The translations under genes were made by a program, and so were the position numbers. A DNA stretch of 64,000 bases from assembly GCA_014237465.1 (NCBI GenBank), contig JABZFM010000024.1:1-64000 (forward strand), in the 5' to 3' direction. The notes below the pieces were generated by a model. That model searched no databases and was not told the DNA's origin. It saw only the letters and a program-made list of their open reading frames with translations. Shown piece after piece: positions 43,439 through 53,497 of this stretch (positions are counted from its first letter, which is position 1; every line of letters begins with the position of its first letter). This DNA comes from Desulfobacteraceae bacterium. GTDB lineage: Bacteria; Desulfobacterota; Desulfobacteria; Desulfobacterales; Desulfosalsimonadaceae.

Positions 43439-44659
43439 ATGACAACCCAACCCAATGCCCCCTATTTCATCGATTTTCCTAAGCGCATTAAAAATATCCA
43501 GGAACAAATGCAAAAGGAAAACATTGACGTATATTTAGGCTCCCGGCTACGGACACTTTCCTGGACCACCGACGCCTTCTTTCCATGGCGCAGCTTTATT
43601 GTAATTCCTCCGGAAGGCCTGCCCACGGCATTTACATTTGTTATTGACGCAGCCCGTGCAGCAGATGATTCATGGCTGGGTGAAGACCATGTTTACGGGT
43701 TTGCCCCCATGGGCGGCCAGGACCAGATTGAACAGATTTCCGACTTTATCAAGGAACTGCTAAAAAACGGGAAAGGCCGGGTGGGCGTTGAAAGCGGAAT
43801 GTCCAACTATCTGCCCGAAGGCTGGCTGACCCATTATGAATACCAGCAATTTGATGCAGCCATGCCGGATGCCGAACTGGTCAATGCCCACACCATTGTG
43901 GACAAGCTGGCGCTGATCAAGGATGCAGGGACAATTAACCGGTTCAAAGAGGCTTCACGCATTGTGGATGTTGGGCATCAGGCAGTGTTTGACGCCATTA
44001 AAGACGGGGGCTACAAAGGCATGACGGAAACGGAAATTGCCGGCATTGCCGCCCTGGCCATGAGACGGGCCGGCAGTGAATGGGAATGGTCTTTTACCGG
44101 CGGCAATGAAATTGCCAGTGGTTACCGGACCGGATATGCCGGCGGCGCCTGCACACCGGCGTCACGGCGTGAAATCCAGGCCGGAGAACCCCTGATGGTG
44201 GATATTCATGCCACGTTCAAGCTGGGCCTGGGCGACCATGCCCACAATTACCTGATCGGGCCGGCAACAGACAGACAGCGATGGCATGCGGATAACTTTG
44301 TCAGTATTGTTAAAAAAACTCTGGAAACCTATCGGGCCGGCATCACTCCGTCGTTGCTGGCGGAGCAGATGATGGATTTCTCCGAACAGGGCGGGTTCGC
44401 GGATTATATGGTCCCCGGCTATGAGCACGGCATCGGGTTGCTGGGAGATGAATGGCGCATCGGGTTAAATGACGGCCCCTTCCCCTTCTGGACGAACCCG
44501 GACCATGTGTACCAGGAAAATGAGGTGCTGATCTGCGCCATGCAGTACGCCTGCCCGGACGAAAACATCGGTTTCCGGTATGAAAATCCGATTGTTCTTT
44601 TCAAAGATCATTGCGAAGAAATGTCAAAATTTCCGCTGGCAATTGAGGAAATCGCCTGA
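43439..44659 (+). CDS. M24-family (Xaa-Pro peptidase / creatinase-like) protein
   Basis: A 406-residue pita-bread-fold protein with a creatinase-type N-terminal domain (~15-155). Likely metal ligands are present in the C-terminal half: the two Asp in MVDIHATFKLGLGDHAHNY (~253-271), His in GYEHGIGLLGDE (~330), and the Glu residues in ENEVLICAM and RYENPIVLF. It may be an aminopeptidase P-like enzyme or a creatinase-type hydrolase. An AAAGGAG ribosome site precedes the ATG. Cytoplasmic; no signal peptide. Confidence 0.87.
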   Translation: MTTQPNAPYFIDFPKRIKNIQEQMQKENIDVYLGSRLRTLSWTTDAFFPWRSFIVIPPEGLPTAFTFVIDAARAADDSWLGEDHVYGFAPMGGQDQIEQISDFIKELLKNGKGRVGVESGMSNYLPEGWLTHYEYQQFDAAMPDAELVNAHTIVDKLALIKDAGTINRFKEASRIVDVGHQAVFDAIKDGGYKGMTETEIAGIAALAMRRAGSEWEWSFTGGNEIASGYRTGYAGGACTPASRREIQAGEPLMVDIHATFKLGLGDHAHNYLIGPATDRQRWHADNFVSIVKKTLETYRAGITPSLLAEQMMDFSEQGGFADYMVPGYEHGIGLLGDEWRIGLNDGPFPFWTNPDHVYQENEVLICAMQYACPDENIGFRYENPIVLFKDHCEEMSKFPLAIEEIA

Positions 44660-44776
44660 ATAGGTATTTTTTGAGTACAACTTACACTAAATAGTGTGTG
44701 AACGGAAACCCACCGGTCCCGCCAAAGGCGGGATTGGGTTTCGCCCTTTAGAATCTAAGCTTGGCTAAACGGTTGA

Positions 44777-44845
44777 TTCTCGTAGGTTGGGTAGAGCGTA
44801 GCGAAACCCAACATGTCAGAGCGGGCTCTACCCAACCTACGAGAA
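44777..44845. repeat. 21-bp perfect inverted repeat
   Basis: TTCTCGTAGGTTGGGTAGAG(C) at 44777-44797 is exactly inverted at 44825-44845, with a loop containing GCGTAGCGAAACCCAAC. It resembles widespread GTAGGTTGGG intergenic repeats. The rest of 44660-45162 shows no gene. Confidence 0.8.
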
Positions 44846-45022
44846 ACCAAGGTTTTCGTCCACGCACTACCTAAAATGGAAAACCCGATAATAGTTTTTA
44901 TGTTGACCCGCCTTAAAAAACGAGTAAATTTTACTTAACCTTAAAAAACTCGTGATTTTTTTAAGGTGGGGATTAAAATAATAGATTGAGTTCAGCGATA
45001 TATTAATTTGATGGATTGAGAA

Positions 45023-45072
45023 CAAATGGAGGGCGTCACCGGCTGCCCATGATCTGCTGCGCCCTCCATTTG
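45023..45072. repeat. 13-bp perfect hairpin between M24 and mazG genes
   Basis: CAAATGGAGGGCG (45023-45035) pairs with CGCCCTCCATTTG (45060-45072) around a 24-nt loop. It lies between convergent genes and may end transcription from both sides. A smaller GGGTCAA/TTGACCC hairpin follows at about 45095-45117. Confidence 0.6.
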
Positions 45073-45162
45073 AATCAATTGCCTTATCCCAAAAAGGGGT
45101 CAAGTCTACGTTTGACCCTTAAGTCATTGCAACACCGGGCAGATGATAAAGGTCTATTTTTT

Positions 45163-45936
45163 TCAGATTTTCTTCTTAGCGTCTTCCCAGATCCGATCCT
45201 TTTCCGCCATGGCCATCTCAGACACTTTTATACCGCGCTGTTTGGCTACTTTTTCAATCTCATAAAACCGTTGCGAAAACTTTTTATTGGTCCTCCGAAG
45301 CGCGGCCTCCGGATCAATTTTCAGCAGCCTGGCCAAATTCACCACGCTGAACATCAGGTCACCGATTTCATCTTCCACCTGATCTTCATTTTTCGCTTCC
45401 ATGGCTTCCCCAAGCTCTTGGATTTCTTCTCTTATTTTATCAACCACCCCTTCAGGATTTTCCCAGTCAAACCCCACGCGACTCACAATAGACTGAATTT
45501 TCAGCGCATTAAGCAATGCCGGCAGTGTGTTGGGAATACCGGACAAAATGAATTCCCGCTGTTTTTTGGAATTTTCCTTTCTTTTGAGCTTCTCCCAGTT
45601 TTTAATCACTTCACTGGAATCACGGACACTGGCATCTCCAAACACATGGGGATGCCGGTAAATCAGTTTATCGCACAGCTCATTGATGACCTCATCCAAG
45701 GTAAACCTATGGTTATCCCTGGCAATAGCACTGTGAAACACCACCTGCAGGAACACGTCGCCAAGTTCTTCTTTAAGAACGTCCACATCATCTTCTTCAA
45801 TGGCGTCCGCCAGTTCATAGGTTTCTTCGATCAGACATTTCATAATGCTTTTATGATCCTGCTCAATATCCCAGGGACATCCCCCAGGCCCCCGCAGGAT
45901 ATCCATAATATCCAACAGGCGATCCAGCGCTTCCAT
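45163..45936 (-). CDS. mazG: Nucleoside triphosphate pyrophosphohydrolase MazG
   Basis: A 257-residue two-domain MazG that hydrolyses NTPs/dNTPs to monophosphate and pyrophosphate, a house-cleaning and alarmone-related role. The N-terminal domain has GGCPWDIEQ (~18-26), EETYELADAIEEDD and EELGDVFLQVVFHS; the second domain repeats the EExxE...ExxD pattern (EEIQELGEAME, EDEIGDLMFSVVNLARL). Length and motifs match E. coli MazG. AAAGGA precedes the ATG. It is divergent from the ABC cluster. Confidence 0.95.
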   Translation of the reverse strand: MEALDRLLDIMDILRGPGGCPWDIEQDHKSIMKCLIEETYELADAIEEDDVDVLKEELGDVFLQVVFHSAIARDNHRFTLDEVINELCDKLIYRHPHVFGDASVRDSSEVIKNWEKLKRKENSKKQREFILSGIPNTLPALLNALKIQSIVSRVGFDWENPEGVVDKIREEIQELGEAMEAKNEDQVEDEIGDLMFSVVNLARLLKIDPEAALRRTNKKFSQRFYEIEKVAKQRGIKVSEMAMAEKDRIWEDAKKKI

Positions 45937-46257
45937 ATCTTTATCCTTTTTTATATTTACTCTATTTTCTATTAAATTAAAAACTTAAATCATAACAACT
46001 AACGACCGCCAAATACCCTGACGATACTTATAGGAACTTCCCTTTAAAAAAATTTTCAAATATGCAAAGCCCTTCCAGCTCGCCCCATCGTCAGCTGTAA
46101 CTTTTTAATGCTGATATAGACAAAAGCATAACCCCGGTCAAGACTTAGAAACAACATCTGAGTGACAGCACCTTTTTTGAAAAATAACCTATTGTAAATA
46201 TAGAATTAATATCAATTACAACATACTATTTCTGAAATTTACAAACTAACATTGCTA

Positions 46258-46286
46258 TTGACAAACCACTTATGAACGATTATTTT
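46258..46286 (+). promoter_or_regulatory. Candidate sigma-70 promoter for the ABC cluster
   Basis: TTGACA (46258-46263), 17 bases, then TATTTT (46281-46286), 261 bp before the first ABC gene. The -10 is imperfect. The rest of the 45937-46547 gap shows no gene. Confidence 0.3.
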
Positions 46287-46345
46287 TGCCTCCATACTGG
46301 CTGTCCTTGATTTTGTTATTAGGGATTGGCTGTATAACTCCCCCT

Positions 46346-46371
46346 GAATTCCCCCTTAACCGGGGGAATTC
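46346..46371. repeat. 10-bp perfect hairpin in the leader of the ABC cluster
   Basis: GAATTCCCCC (46346-46355) pairs with GGGGGAATTC (46362-46371). It is like the CCCCC-type palindromes at 8776-8823 and lies between the candidate promoter and the first ABC gene. Confidence 0.6.
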
Positions 46372-46547
46372 AATTTTAAGCCCCCCGATACGGAGGGAAA
46401 CAAAGGCGGAAATAATTTAAAAATTGAGCCGAACGGGAAAAGGAAAAAGCGGTTTTCGTCAGGCACTTAATAATTTCAGTTTATTGTTTTACTTCGATGA
46501 CTTATCTTACAGTTCAAATGATATATAATAAAGGAGAGGTGAATGAA

Positions 46548-47489
46548 ATGATTCATGTCGAAAATCTGACAAAATATTATGACAGCTTTTGCGCAGTGGA
46601 TCAGATCAATATTGAAATCAACAAAGGCGAAATTCTGGGGCTTTTAGGTCCCAACGGTGCCGGCAAAACAACCACATTGAAAATGCTCACCGGATATTTC
46701 AAACCCAGCACCGGAACCATCCATGTCAATGATTACAATATTGAAGACCACCCGCTTGAGATCAAGCAAATGATCGGCTATCTTCCGGAGTCTTCCCCTT
46801 TTTATAAGGATATGCTGGTATATGATTACTTGGAATATGTTTCCAAAATCAAGGGCATCACGCCCAGCGACCGGCATCCCAGGCTTCGTTACCTGGCGGA
46901 CCTCTGCGGTCTCAGCCACATCATGCACAAGGCAATCGGGGAACTCTCAAAAGGCCTGAACCAGCGGGTCGGCCTGGCGCATGCCATGATGAGTGACCCG
47001 GAGATCCTGATTTTAGATGAGCCCACCCAGGGACTTGACCCCAACCAGATTGTCGAAATCAGGCATATTATTAAAAAAATCGGGCAGGAAAAAACCGTCA
47101 TTTTCTCAACGCATATTTTGAGCGAAGCCGAAGCCACCTGCGACCGGATTATCATCATCAATCGGGGTAAAATAGTGGCGGATGGAAACACCGCTGATCT
47201 CAAGCAGTCAGCAGACCAGAAAACAACCATTCAGCTGTCCCTGTTAAATGCGGAAACGGAATCCGTGCAAAATGCCCTAAGTGCCATTGAAGGAATTGAT
47301 AATGTTGAACCAATAAGCCGGACGGATGATGGGATTTTAAAGGTAAAGGCTTACAGCAGTTCTCCTGTGGATTTAAGGGAGAATATTTATAAAACGATTA
47401 AATCTACAGACTGGGTGATCATTGAATTTCTGCAGGAGGCCAAAACCCTTGAAACGATATTTAGAGACCTAACGCGGCAAATTAATTAA
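46548..47489 (+). CDS. ABC transporter ATP-binding protein (GldA-like)
   Basis: A 313-residue ATPase. Walker A is GPNGAGKTTT (~36-45), the signature is ELSKGLNQRVGLAHA (~133-147, LSKG variant) and Walker B ILILDEPTQGLDP, with H-loop FSTHI. A ~90-residue C-terminal tail (TTIQLSLLNAETES...) fits the gliding-motility GldA / multidrug ABC-2 type. The ATG at 46548 was chosen because it starts IHVENLTKYY, as family members do; AGGAGAGG lies upstream. It drives the permease and accessory proteins encoded next, as one operon with gaps of 5-15 bp. Confidence 0.92.
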   Translation: MIHVENLTKYYDSFCAVDQINIEINKGEILGLLGPNGAGKTTTLKMLTGYFKPSTGTIHVNDYNIEDHPLEIKQMIGYLPESSPFYKDMLVYDYLEYVSKIKGITPSDRHPRLRYLADLCGLSHIMHKAIGELSKGLNQRVGLAHAMMSDPEILILDEPTQGLDPNQIVEIRHIIKKIGQEKTVIFSTHILSEAEATCDRIIIINRGKIVADGNTADLKQSADQKTTIQLSLLNAETESVQNALSAIEGIDNVEPISRTDDGILKVKAYSSSPVDLRENIYKTIKSTDWVIIEFLQEAKTLETIFRDLTRQIN

Positions 47490-47501
47490 GGAGCATTGAA
47501 A

Positions 47502-48206
47502 ATGTGGCAGTTCACCCATATTTTAAAAAAAGAATTAAAAGATTATTTCATTTCCCCGATTGCGTATATCGTGATCTCGATTTTTCTGATCATCACCGGA
47601 TGGTTTTTCTTTTCCACTTTTTTCCTCTATGATCAGGCCAATATGCGGGGATTTTTCTCGCTGTTGCCCATCATTTTTTCTTTTGTGATTCCGGCAATCA
47701 CCATGCGGCTGTTTGCCGAAGAATTCAATATCGGTTCCTATGAAATTCTGCAGACCATGCCGGTGACATTTTCCGATATTATTTTCGGAAAATTTGCCGC
47801 CGGTTTCGTTATGACCGGCGCCATGCTGCTTCCGACGTTGGCGTATCCGGTTTCCATTGCATTTATCGGAGACCTGGACTGGGGGCCTGTTATCGGCGGA
47901 TACCTCGGCGCGCTGCTGCTCGGCGGGACCTTTTCAGCCATCGGCGTTTTTGCGTCCGCTTTGACCCACAACCAGATTATCGCCTTTATCCTGGGCGCTG
48001 CCATCTGCTTTGTGCTCACCCTGGTCGACAAAATGCTCTTTTTCTTTCCTGAATCCATCTTAAACATTATCGAGTATCTTGGCGCGGATTTTCATTTCCG
48101 CAATGTTGCCAGAGGCATTATCGATTCCCGGGATCTGATTTATTTTATCAGTGTGATTTTCATCAGTCTCTACAGCACCTATCTGGCCCTTCTGAAAAAA
48201 GAATAA
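47502..48206 (+). CDS. ABC-2 type permease (GldF-like)
   Basis: A 234-residue membrane protein with about six hydrophobic segments, starting MWQFTHILKKELKDYFISPIAY, a usual opening for GldF/NosY-type permeases. AAGGAG lies 10 nt before the chosen ATG (47502). It pairs with the ATPase just upstream. The cargo is not evident; in non-gliding bacteria this module is uncharacterised. Confidence 0.88.
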   Translation: MWQFTHILKKELKDYFISPIAYIVISIFLIITGWFFFSTFFLYDQANMRGFFSLLPIIFSFVIPAITMRLFAEEFNIGSYEILQTMPVTFSDIIFGKFAAGFVMTGAMLLPTLAYPVSIAFIGDLDWGPVIGGYLGALLLGGTFSAIGVFASALTHNQIIAFILGAAICFVLTLVDKMLFFFPESILNIIEYLGADFHFRNVARGIIDSRDLIYFISVIFISLYSTYLALLKKE

Positions 48207-48216
48207 GGAGTTGATA

Positions 48217-50457
48217 ATGAAAGGCAAATTTAAAGCAGATACATATATTAAATTTTTAATTTATGCCGTGGTCATTGTTTTGATCAATATAGCCGGCAAA
48301 ACCCTGTTTTTCAGAGTCGATCTGACAGAAAACAGGATTTATTCTTTATCTGATGCCAGCAAGACCGCGGTTGCCAAGCTGTCCGAACCGCTGACCCTCA
48401 ATGTGTTTTTCACTGAAAATCTTCCAGCCCCCCATAACAGCACCCAACGCTATTTGATGGACCTTCTGGAGGAATACGCCATTTATAACAAAAAATATTT
48501 CAATTACCGCTTCTATAATGTCAGCCCCCAGGAAGAAGGGGTGAGCGAGAAAGCCATGGAAAACCGGAAACTAGCTGAAAATTACGGCATCCACCCGGTT
48601 GAAATCCGCATGCTTGAAAAAGATGAGCTGAAATTCAAAAAAGCCTATATGGGCATGGTAATGATCCAGGGCGATATTATTGAACAGATACCCGCCATTA
48701 CCACAACAGACGGCCTTGAATATAAGCTGACCACCACGATCAAAAAACTGAACAATAAAATCAGCACCCTGGCCGGCCTTCCGGAAAAAGTGAACATCAA
48801 ATTGATCATGTCGTCATCCATTAAAAATGTAGCGCCGGTCATCGGGATCAATGAAATCCCGCAACTGCCTGAGTCCGTAAAAGAAACCGTGAAAAAACTG
48901 AATACCGCCAACTACGGCCAGCTGACCTATGAATATATTGATCCGGCAACCGATAGCAATATTGATGCTTTAATTGAAAAATACAATATCCGGGTGCTCC
49001 AGTGGCCGGATATCCTGGAACAGACCATCACCGCGGGAAGGGGCGCCATCGGCCTGAGCGTTGAATACGATAATGAAAAAGCCTATGTTCAGCTGCTCGA
49101 TGTCATGAGAATACCCATCATCGGCACCCGCTATGAATTAATCGATATGGATAATCTGGAAGAAATCATCAATAAAAATATCGAAACCCTGATCGGTATC
49201 AATGAAGATGTGGGATACCTTGCGGATCACGGCACTCTTAAACTTGTCGCCCCGATGATGATGCACCCCCAGGCCCCCCAGTCCGATAATCAGCTCCGGA
49301 ATTTCCAGGCGCTGATGAATAAAAATTACACGTTAAAATCGATTAATTTAAAAGAAACCCGGATTCCGGAAAGCCTGAACTGCTTAATCATTGCTCAGCC
49401 CACGGAAGAATTTACCGATTATGAGCTGTACCAGATTGACCAGGCGCTGATGCGGGGAACCAACCTGGCGGTTTTCACCGATGCATTTAAGGAAACCCCC
49501 CAGCCGCCCCAGCAGCAGTTTTCCTTTAACAGGGGGCCGTCTTACAAAGCTCTGGACACCGGACTGGAAAAACTGCTGGCGCACTATGGCGTCCAGGTGA
49601 AGCCCTCTTATATCATGGACAAAAATTCCTTTAAACAGACCCTACCGGCCCAGGCTGGCGGCGGAGAACGCCCCATCTATTTCGCGCCCATGATCAAAAA
49701 TGAAAATATTAATCACGACCTGGAATTTATGAAAAATATCAAAGGCTTGATCACTTTAAACATTTCCCCGGTGTCTTTAGATAATGAGATTATCAAGAAA
49801 AACAATATCAACGCGTATCAGCTGATCGCGTCATCTGAGCAAGCCTGGGAAATGACCGGCCAGATTAACTTAAACCCCTTATTCATTCAGCCGCCTCAGG
49901 AACAAGACAAATTTAAAAGCTATCCATTGGCGTATTTACTGGAAGGAAAATTTTCCAGTTTTTATAATGGCAAGGAAATCCCTCAAAAAGAGGTGGAAAC
50001 ACCGAATGAATCAGAACCGAATGAATCAGAACCGGATGAATCAGAACCGGATGAATCAGAAACAGATACGGAGATAACGGAGAAGGATGAAAATCCGGAC
50101 CTGTCAAAAATTAAAAGCAAAGAAAGCTTTATTCCCACCGGCAAACCCGGAAAAATCAGCCTCATCGGATCTTCAGCCATGTTAAAAGACAATCTGCTGG
50201 ACACTGAAGGCAGAAGCCCGAATGCCGCGTTTATCCTTAACCTCATTGACACATTAAACGGCCGGGATGATATCGCCGTAATGCGCAGCAAAATCCAGCA
50301 GTTCAACCCCCTTGATGAAACCGAAGTGATGACCAAAAACGTCATTAAACTGTTTAATATCGTGGGGCTGCCGGTGATCATCGTCGTCTTCGGACTGTTT
50401 ACATGGTGGCGCAGAAGTGTGCGGCGGAAGAATATCAGGCTGCTGTTTCAAAAGTAA
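48217..50457 (+). CDS. GldG-family auxiliary protein of ABC export
   Basis: A 746-residue protein anchored by a helix near the N-terminus (~12-30) and another near the C-terminus (~720-738, VGLPVIIVVFGLFTWW). The large extracytoplasmic part carries the GldG/ABC_transp_aux domain (KTLFFRVDLTENRIYSLSD start). Near residues 590-620 a low-complexity acidic array of ESEPN/ESEPD units, coded by 15-nt repeats, forms a flexible linker. The ATG follows AAGGAG. It works with the ATPase and permease; in Bacteroidetes the homolog serves gliding, here more likely export or envelope maintenance. Confidence 0.88.
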   Translation: MKGKFKADTYIKFLIYAVVIVLINIAGKTLFFRVDLTENRIYSLSDASKTAVAKLSEPLTLNVFFTENLPAPHNSTQRYLMDLLEEYAIYNKKYFNYRFYNVSPQEEGVSEKAMENRKLAENYGIHPVEIRMLEKDELKFKKAYMGMVMIQGDIIEQIPAITTTDGLEYKLTTTIKKLNNKISTLAGLPEKVNIKLIMSSSIKNVAPVIGINEIPQLPESVKETVKKLNTANYGQLTYEYIDPATDSNIDALIEKYNIRVLQWPDILEQTITAGRGAIGLSVEYDNEKAYVQLLDVMRIPIIGTRYELIDMDNLEEIINKNIETLIGINEDVGYLADHGTLKLVAPMMMHPQAPQSDNQLRNFQALMNKNYTLKSINLKETRIPESLNCLIIAQPTEEFTDYELYQIDQALMRGTNLAVFTDAFKETPQPPQQQFSFNRGPSYKALDTGLEKLLAHYGVQVKPSYIMDKNSFKQTLPAQAGGGERPIYFAPMIKNENINHDLEFMKNIKGLITLNISPVSLDNEIIKKNNINAYQLIASSEQAWEMTGQINLNPLFIQPPQEQDKFKSYPLAYLLEGKFSSFYNGKEIPQKEVETPNESEPNESEPDESEPDESETDTEITEKDENPDLSKIKSKESFIPTGKPGKISLIGSSAMLKDNLLDTEGRSPNAAFILNLIDTLNGRDDIAVMRSKIQQFNPLDETEVMTKNVIKLFNIVGLPVIIVVFGLFTWWRRSVRRKNIRLLFQK

Positions 50458-50470
50458 AAAGAGGAAAATC

Positions 50471-51436
50471 ATGAAATCAAAAAAAGAGTACATCATTTTA
50501 GGAATCATCATCGCCGTCCTGGCTGCGTATCTGGCTGTTCACAAAACAGACCGGACCCATTATGAATTACCGATCATTTCAAAACTGACGGATTCTGATA
50601 TTACTTTCATAAAAATCACAAAAGATCTTGAAATCATTGAACTCAACCTGAAAGACGACAACTGGCTGATTCATCACGAAAAATATCCGGCAGACAACAG
50701 CAAAATCAAACCCATGGTGGACGTGATCAAATCACTCACCGTGACCGCCCTGGTATCTGAAGCCGAATCCTACCACCGGTATGAACTGGATACGGAAAAC
50801 CGAATCAGCATCCAGGCGGGATCAGATGGTAACATCCTGCGCACCTTTGATATCGGCAAATCAGCGCCGTCAAACCGTCACACGTTTATTAAACTGCCCA
50901 ACGACAAACGGGTATATCATGCCCGGGACAATTTCAGAAGCAAGTTTGATCAGACAAAAGATGATTTGCGGGATAAAACCGTGCTCAGTGTCGAAAAGTC
51001 ACAGGTTCAGCAGGTTGACATTAAAGACAAAGACGGAAATCTGGTATTGGGTATGCAGCAAAAGCCGGTTGAAGTTGAAATTGGGGTGGAAGACGGTTCT
51101 GAATCAGGACCAACCGATGAGAAAAAGACGCCTCTGGAAAATATCGCTCCGGAACTGGTCTGGCAGGATGCAGACGGCAACCCGGTCAAGGAATCGGACA
51201 TCAATAATTTCTTCAACAATATATCTACACTTAAATGCCAGTCTTATATTGCCGATAAAACCAGGGCGGATTTCACTGACCCCATGTACACCCTGACAAT
51301 GACCGGCACCAAGACGGTTACCCTTTTGATATTTGAGAAAATAAATGAAGACGACGATGCCTACCCGGCCATCTCATCTCAAAACGACTATCCGTTTATG
51401 CTCCCGGCGTATAAGATGGATAATATGGTAAAATAA
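50471..51436 (+). CDS. DUF4340 domain protein of the ABC operon
   Basis: A 321-residue protein with one N-terminal membrane helix (EYIILGIIIAVLAAYLAV, ~5-22) and a periplasmic DUF4340 region (ITKDLEIIELNLKDDNWLIH; later RTFDIGKSAPSNRHTFIKL). DUF4340 proteins regularly follow GldG-like genes. AGAGGAAA precedes the ATG, 13 bp after the previous stop. Probably the fourth subunit of the envelope complex. Its precise role is unknown. Confidence 0.85.
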   Translation: MKSKKEYIILGIIIAVLAAYLAVHKTDRTHYELPIISKLTDSDITFIKITKDLEIIELNLKDDNWLIHHEKYPADNSKIKPMVDVIKSLTVTALVSEAESYHRYELDTENRISIQAGSDGNILRTFDIGKSAPSNRHTFIKLPNDKRVYHARDNFRSKFDQTKDDLRDKTVLSVEKSQVQQVDIKDKDGNLVLGMQQKPVEVEIGVEDGSESGPTDEKKTPLENIAPELVWQDADGNPVKESDINNFFNNISTLKCQSYIADKTRADFTDPMYTLTMTGTKTVTLLIFEKINEDDDAYPAISSQNDYPFMLPAYKMDNMVK

Positions 51437-51440
51437 AATT

Positions 51441-51567
51441 TATGGCGTTGTTAAAAATTCCATCTACTGCGTTGTATCGGTTTTTCAGACTTTCCATATA
51501 CGACTTGTATTATTTCAATTCTGAAAAACCGCTACGCCTTGTATATGAAACTTTTAACTTTGCCATC
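51441..51567. repeat. CAAGGC/AACGCAG hairpin element, copy 6 (reverse orientation)
   Basis: TATGGC at the left and GCCATC (51562-51567) at the right, with CTGCGTTG (51467-51474) and GCCTTG (51536-51541) inside. The inner arms are CGGTTTTTCAG and CTGAAAAACCG, unlike those of other copies. It follows the DUF4340 gene by a few bases; the remaining ~200 bp to the next gene show nothing. Confidence 0.8.
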
Positions 51568-51776
51568 CAGCCACTTTTCACGGAATTCTCAATTTCTTCT
51601 CTTTAAAAATCAATCTTTATTCGATTTTAAAAAAATTTGAGGAGCAAAGCGACATCATTCTTCAGCGTTCATCTTTTAGAATCTTCTTTCTTCCTTGAAG
51701 CCTTTTCCCTGATCTGTTATTTTATCTGTCACAGTCAATAAATCCCTTTCACCCACCCTTATTGAAAGGAAAAAAA

Positions 51777-53375
51777 ATGACCCCCAAAACCATTTCTTTT
51801 CTTAAATTCTCTTTGCTGATATTCATCGCACTATCCGTACTGCTGGCGTCAAACACCCATGCCAAACCAGTGGCCGCAATCATTTATCCGAACGACGCAA
51901 AAATCACCGAACACCATATTGCAGATGTTCAGGCAGATGGTGATCGCCATAAGGCAAGCTTCTTCCTGCCCATTCATGCCAACAAAGAAACCCTGACGGT
52001 GAATACAGCGCCCGGTTCCCATATGCGGATCACCTCGGTCAATATTGAAAAACAGGCACTGCCCGTTGCAGATCAGGTTGAAGCGCTGAAAAATCAGTTA
52101 AAAAACCTGAACCGGAAAAAATCGGAGTTTGAAACCCGGATCAAGGCTGACATCGCTTATATTGATTTCTGGCAAACCCAGGCAAAAAATCAGCCGGAAA
52201 AAATTGAAGATATTGAATCAGTGGAAAAACTGGGCAATGCCATCAAAAAAGGAATTACCCAAGCCTATGATGAAATCTTCCAGTACACCCAATCCCTTGA
52301 AGAACTGGCTGAAAAAATCAAGAAAGTCCGGAAACAACTCAATGACCTGACCGGGGCTACCAAAAAACGCTGGCAGGTAGACGTATATCTGAGCGGAAAA
52401 CCGCAGCCGAAAATCGACCTTACCTGTTCCTACCACATCCGGAACTGTTACTGGCGCCCGACATATACACTCAATGCCCTTCCTGCCAAATCAGAAACAG
52501 AACTCAACTGGTATGCGCAAATCACCCAGAACACCGGCATTGACTGGGAAGACGTTGAACTCAAGATTGCCACCGCCCAAGCCGTCACCCGGCCGGAACC
52601 GCCGTTTTTAAGGGACTGGATTATTCAGCCCCGAAAAGAGATCGTATATTCCACGGCAAGGCATACAAGTTCCATGGCAGAAGAATCACTGATGTTTGCG
52701 GCACCGCAACTAAGTGCCGACATGGCAGCAGGCGCACCGCCGCCGGAACCGGAACAGAAAGCGGGTTTTACTTTTGACACCTATGATCTGGGCAAACGCA
52801 CCATTAAAGCAGGGGAGTCCCGGCGGTTCACGATTCGGGAGATGGTGTTAAATTCTGACTTTAAATACCTGATCCGCCCCCATGAAACCCCCCAGGCATT
52901 TTTGTTTGCCCAGTTAGATATCAAAGATGACGATTTTATCCGACTTCCCAATGGCGATGCCACCTATCTGGTTGATTCCGCGTTTATTGCCATTCGCTCA
53001 TTTTCAATGCATGACAAAGAACAAAAACTGTTCTTCGGGTCTGATCCACAGGTGGATGTGAAACTCACAATTCTTGAAAAAAAATCCAATGAAACAGGAT
53101 TTTTGATCGGCAAAAAACAATACCAGTGGGGATGGAAAGTATCGATCAACAATCTAAAGGCGCATAAAATTGCTGTTCTCATGGAAGACGCCTATCCGCA
53201 GATACGTGATAAACGCATTAAACTCAAAGAAACATTTAACGGCGTCGCCCCGCAAAAAGAAGATAACCTTTTGAAATGGACCTTTCCGGTTTTACCGCAA
53301 ACAGAGACAGCCGTTGAATACGGATTTAGCGTCACCTATCCGGATGAGATGGACCTTTCCTTTGGCGGCCGATAA
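51777..53375 (+). CDS. DUF4139 (MuiA-like) exported protein
   Basis: A 532-residue protein with signal peptide (hydrophobic ~9-28, then HAKP). An N-terminal DUF4140 region begins VAAIIYPNDAKITEHHIADV. A coiled coil follows (~88-195, VEALKNQLKNLNRKKSEFET), then the DUF4139 beta domain (VYLSGKPQPKIDLTCSYHIRNCYWRPTYTL). MuiA-type proteins are linked to mucoidy inhibition in Pseudomonas, but their mechanism is not known. AAAGGA precedes the chosen ATG, and an in-frame TTG 15 bases upstream was rejected. It stands alone. Confidence 0.85.
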   Translation: MTPKTISFLKFSLLIFIALSVLLASNTHAKPVAAIIYPNDAKITEHHIADVQADGDRHKASFFLPIHANKETLTVNTAPGSHMRITSVNIEKQALPVADQVEALKNQLKNLNRKKSEFETRIKADIAYIDFWQTQAKNQPEKIEDIESVEKLGNAIKKGITQAYDEIFQYTQSLEELAEKIKKVRKQLNDLTGATKKRWQVDVYLSGKPQPKIDLTCSYHIRNCYWRPTYTLNALPAKSETELNWYAQITQNTGIDWEDVELKIATAQAVTRPEPPFLRDWIIQPRKEIVYSTARHTSSMAEESLMFAAPQLSADMAAGAPPPEPEQKAGFTFDTYDLGKRTIKAGESRRFTIREMVLNSDFKYLIRPHETPQAFLFAQLDIKDDDFIRLPNGDATYLVDSAFIAIRSFSMHDKEQKLFFGSDPQVDVKLTILEKKSNETGFLIGKKQYQWGWKVSINNLKAHKIAVLMEDAYPQIRDKRIKLKETFNGVAPQKEDNLLKWTFPVLPQTETAVEYGFSVTYPDEMDLSFGGR

Positions 53376-53497
53376 ATATTGCCGAACGTAAACCGAATCG
53401 ACAAAACAATGCTTTAATTTCAGAGATTAAGGTGATATCTAATCTGAAATTCTTTCTATGAATTGATAAAAAAGCATTCCAATTGGAGACATGACGT

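Noticed and set aside
46548-51436. The Gld-like genes as evidence of gliding motility
   Set aside because: Homologous ABC modules are widespread in non-gliding bacteria, and no other gliding gene is present here.
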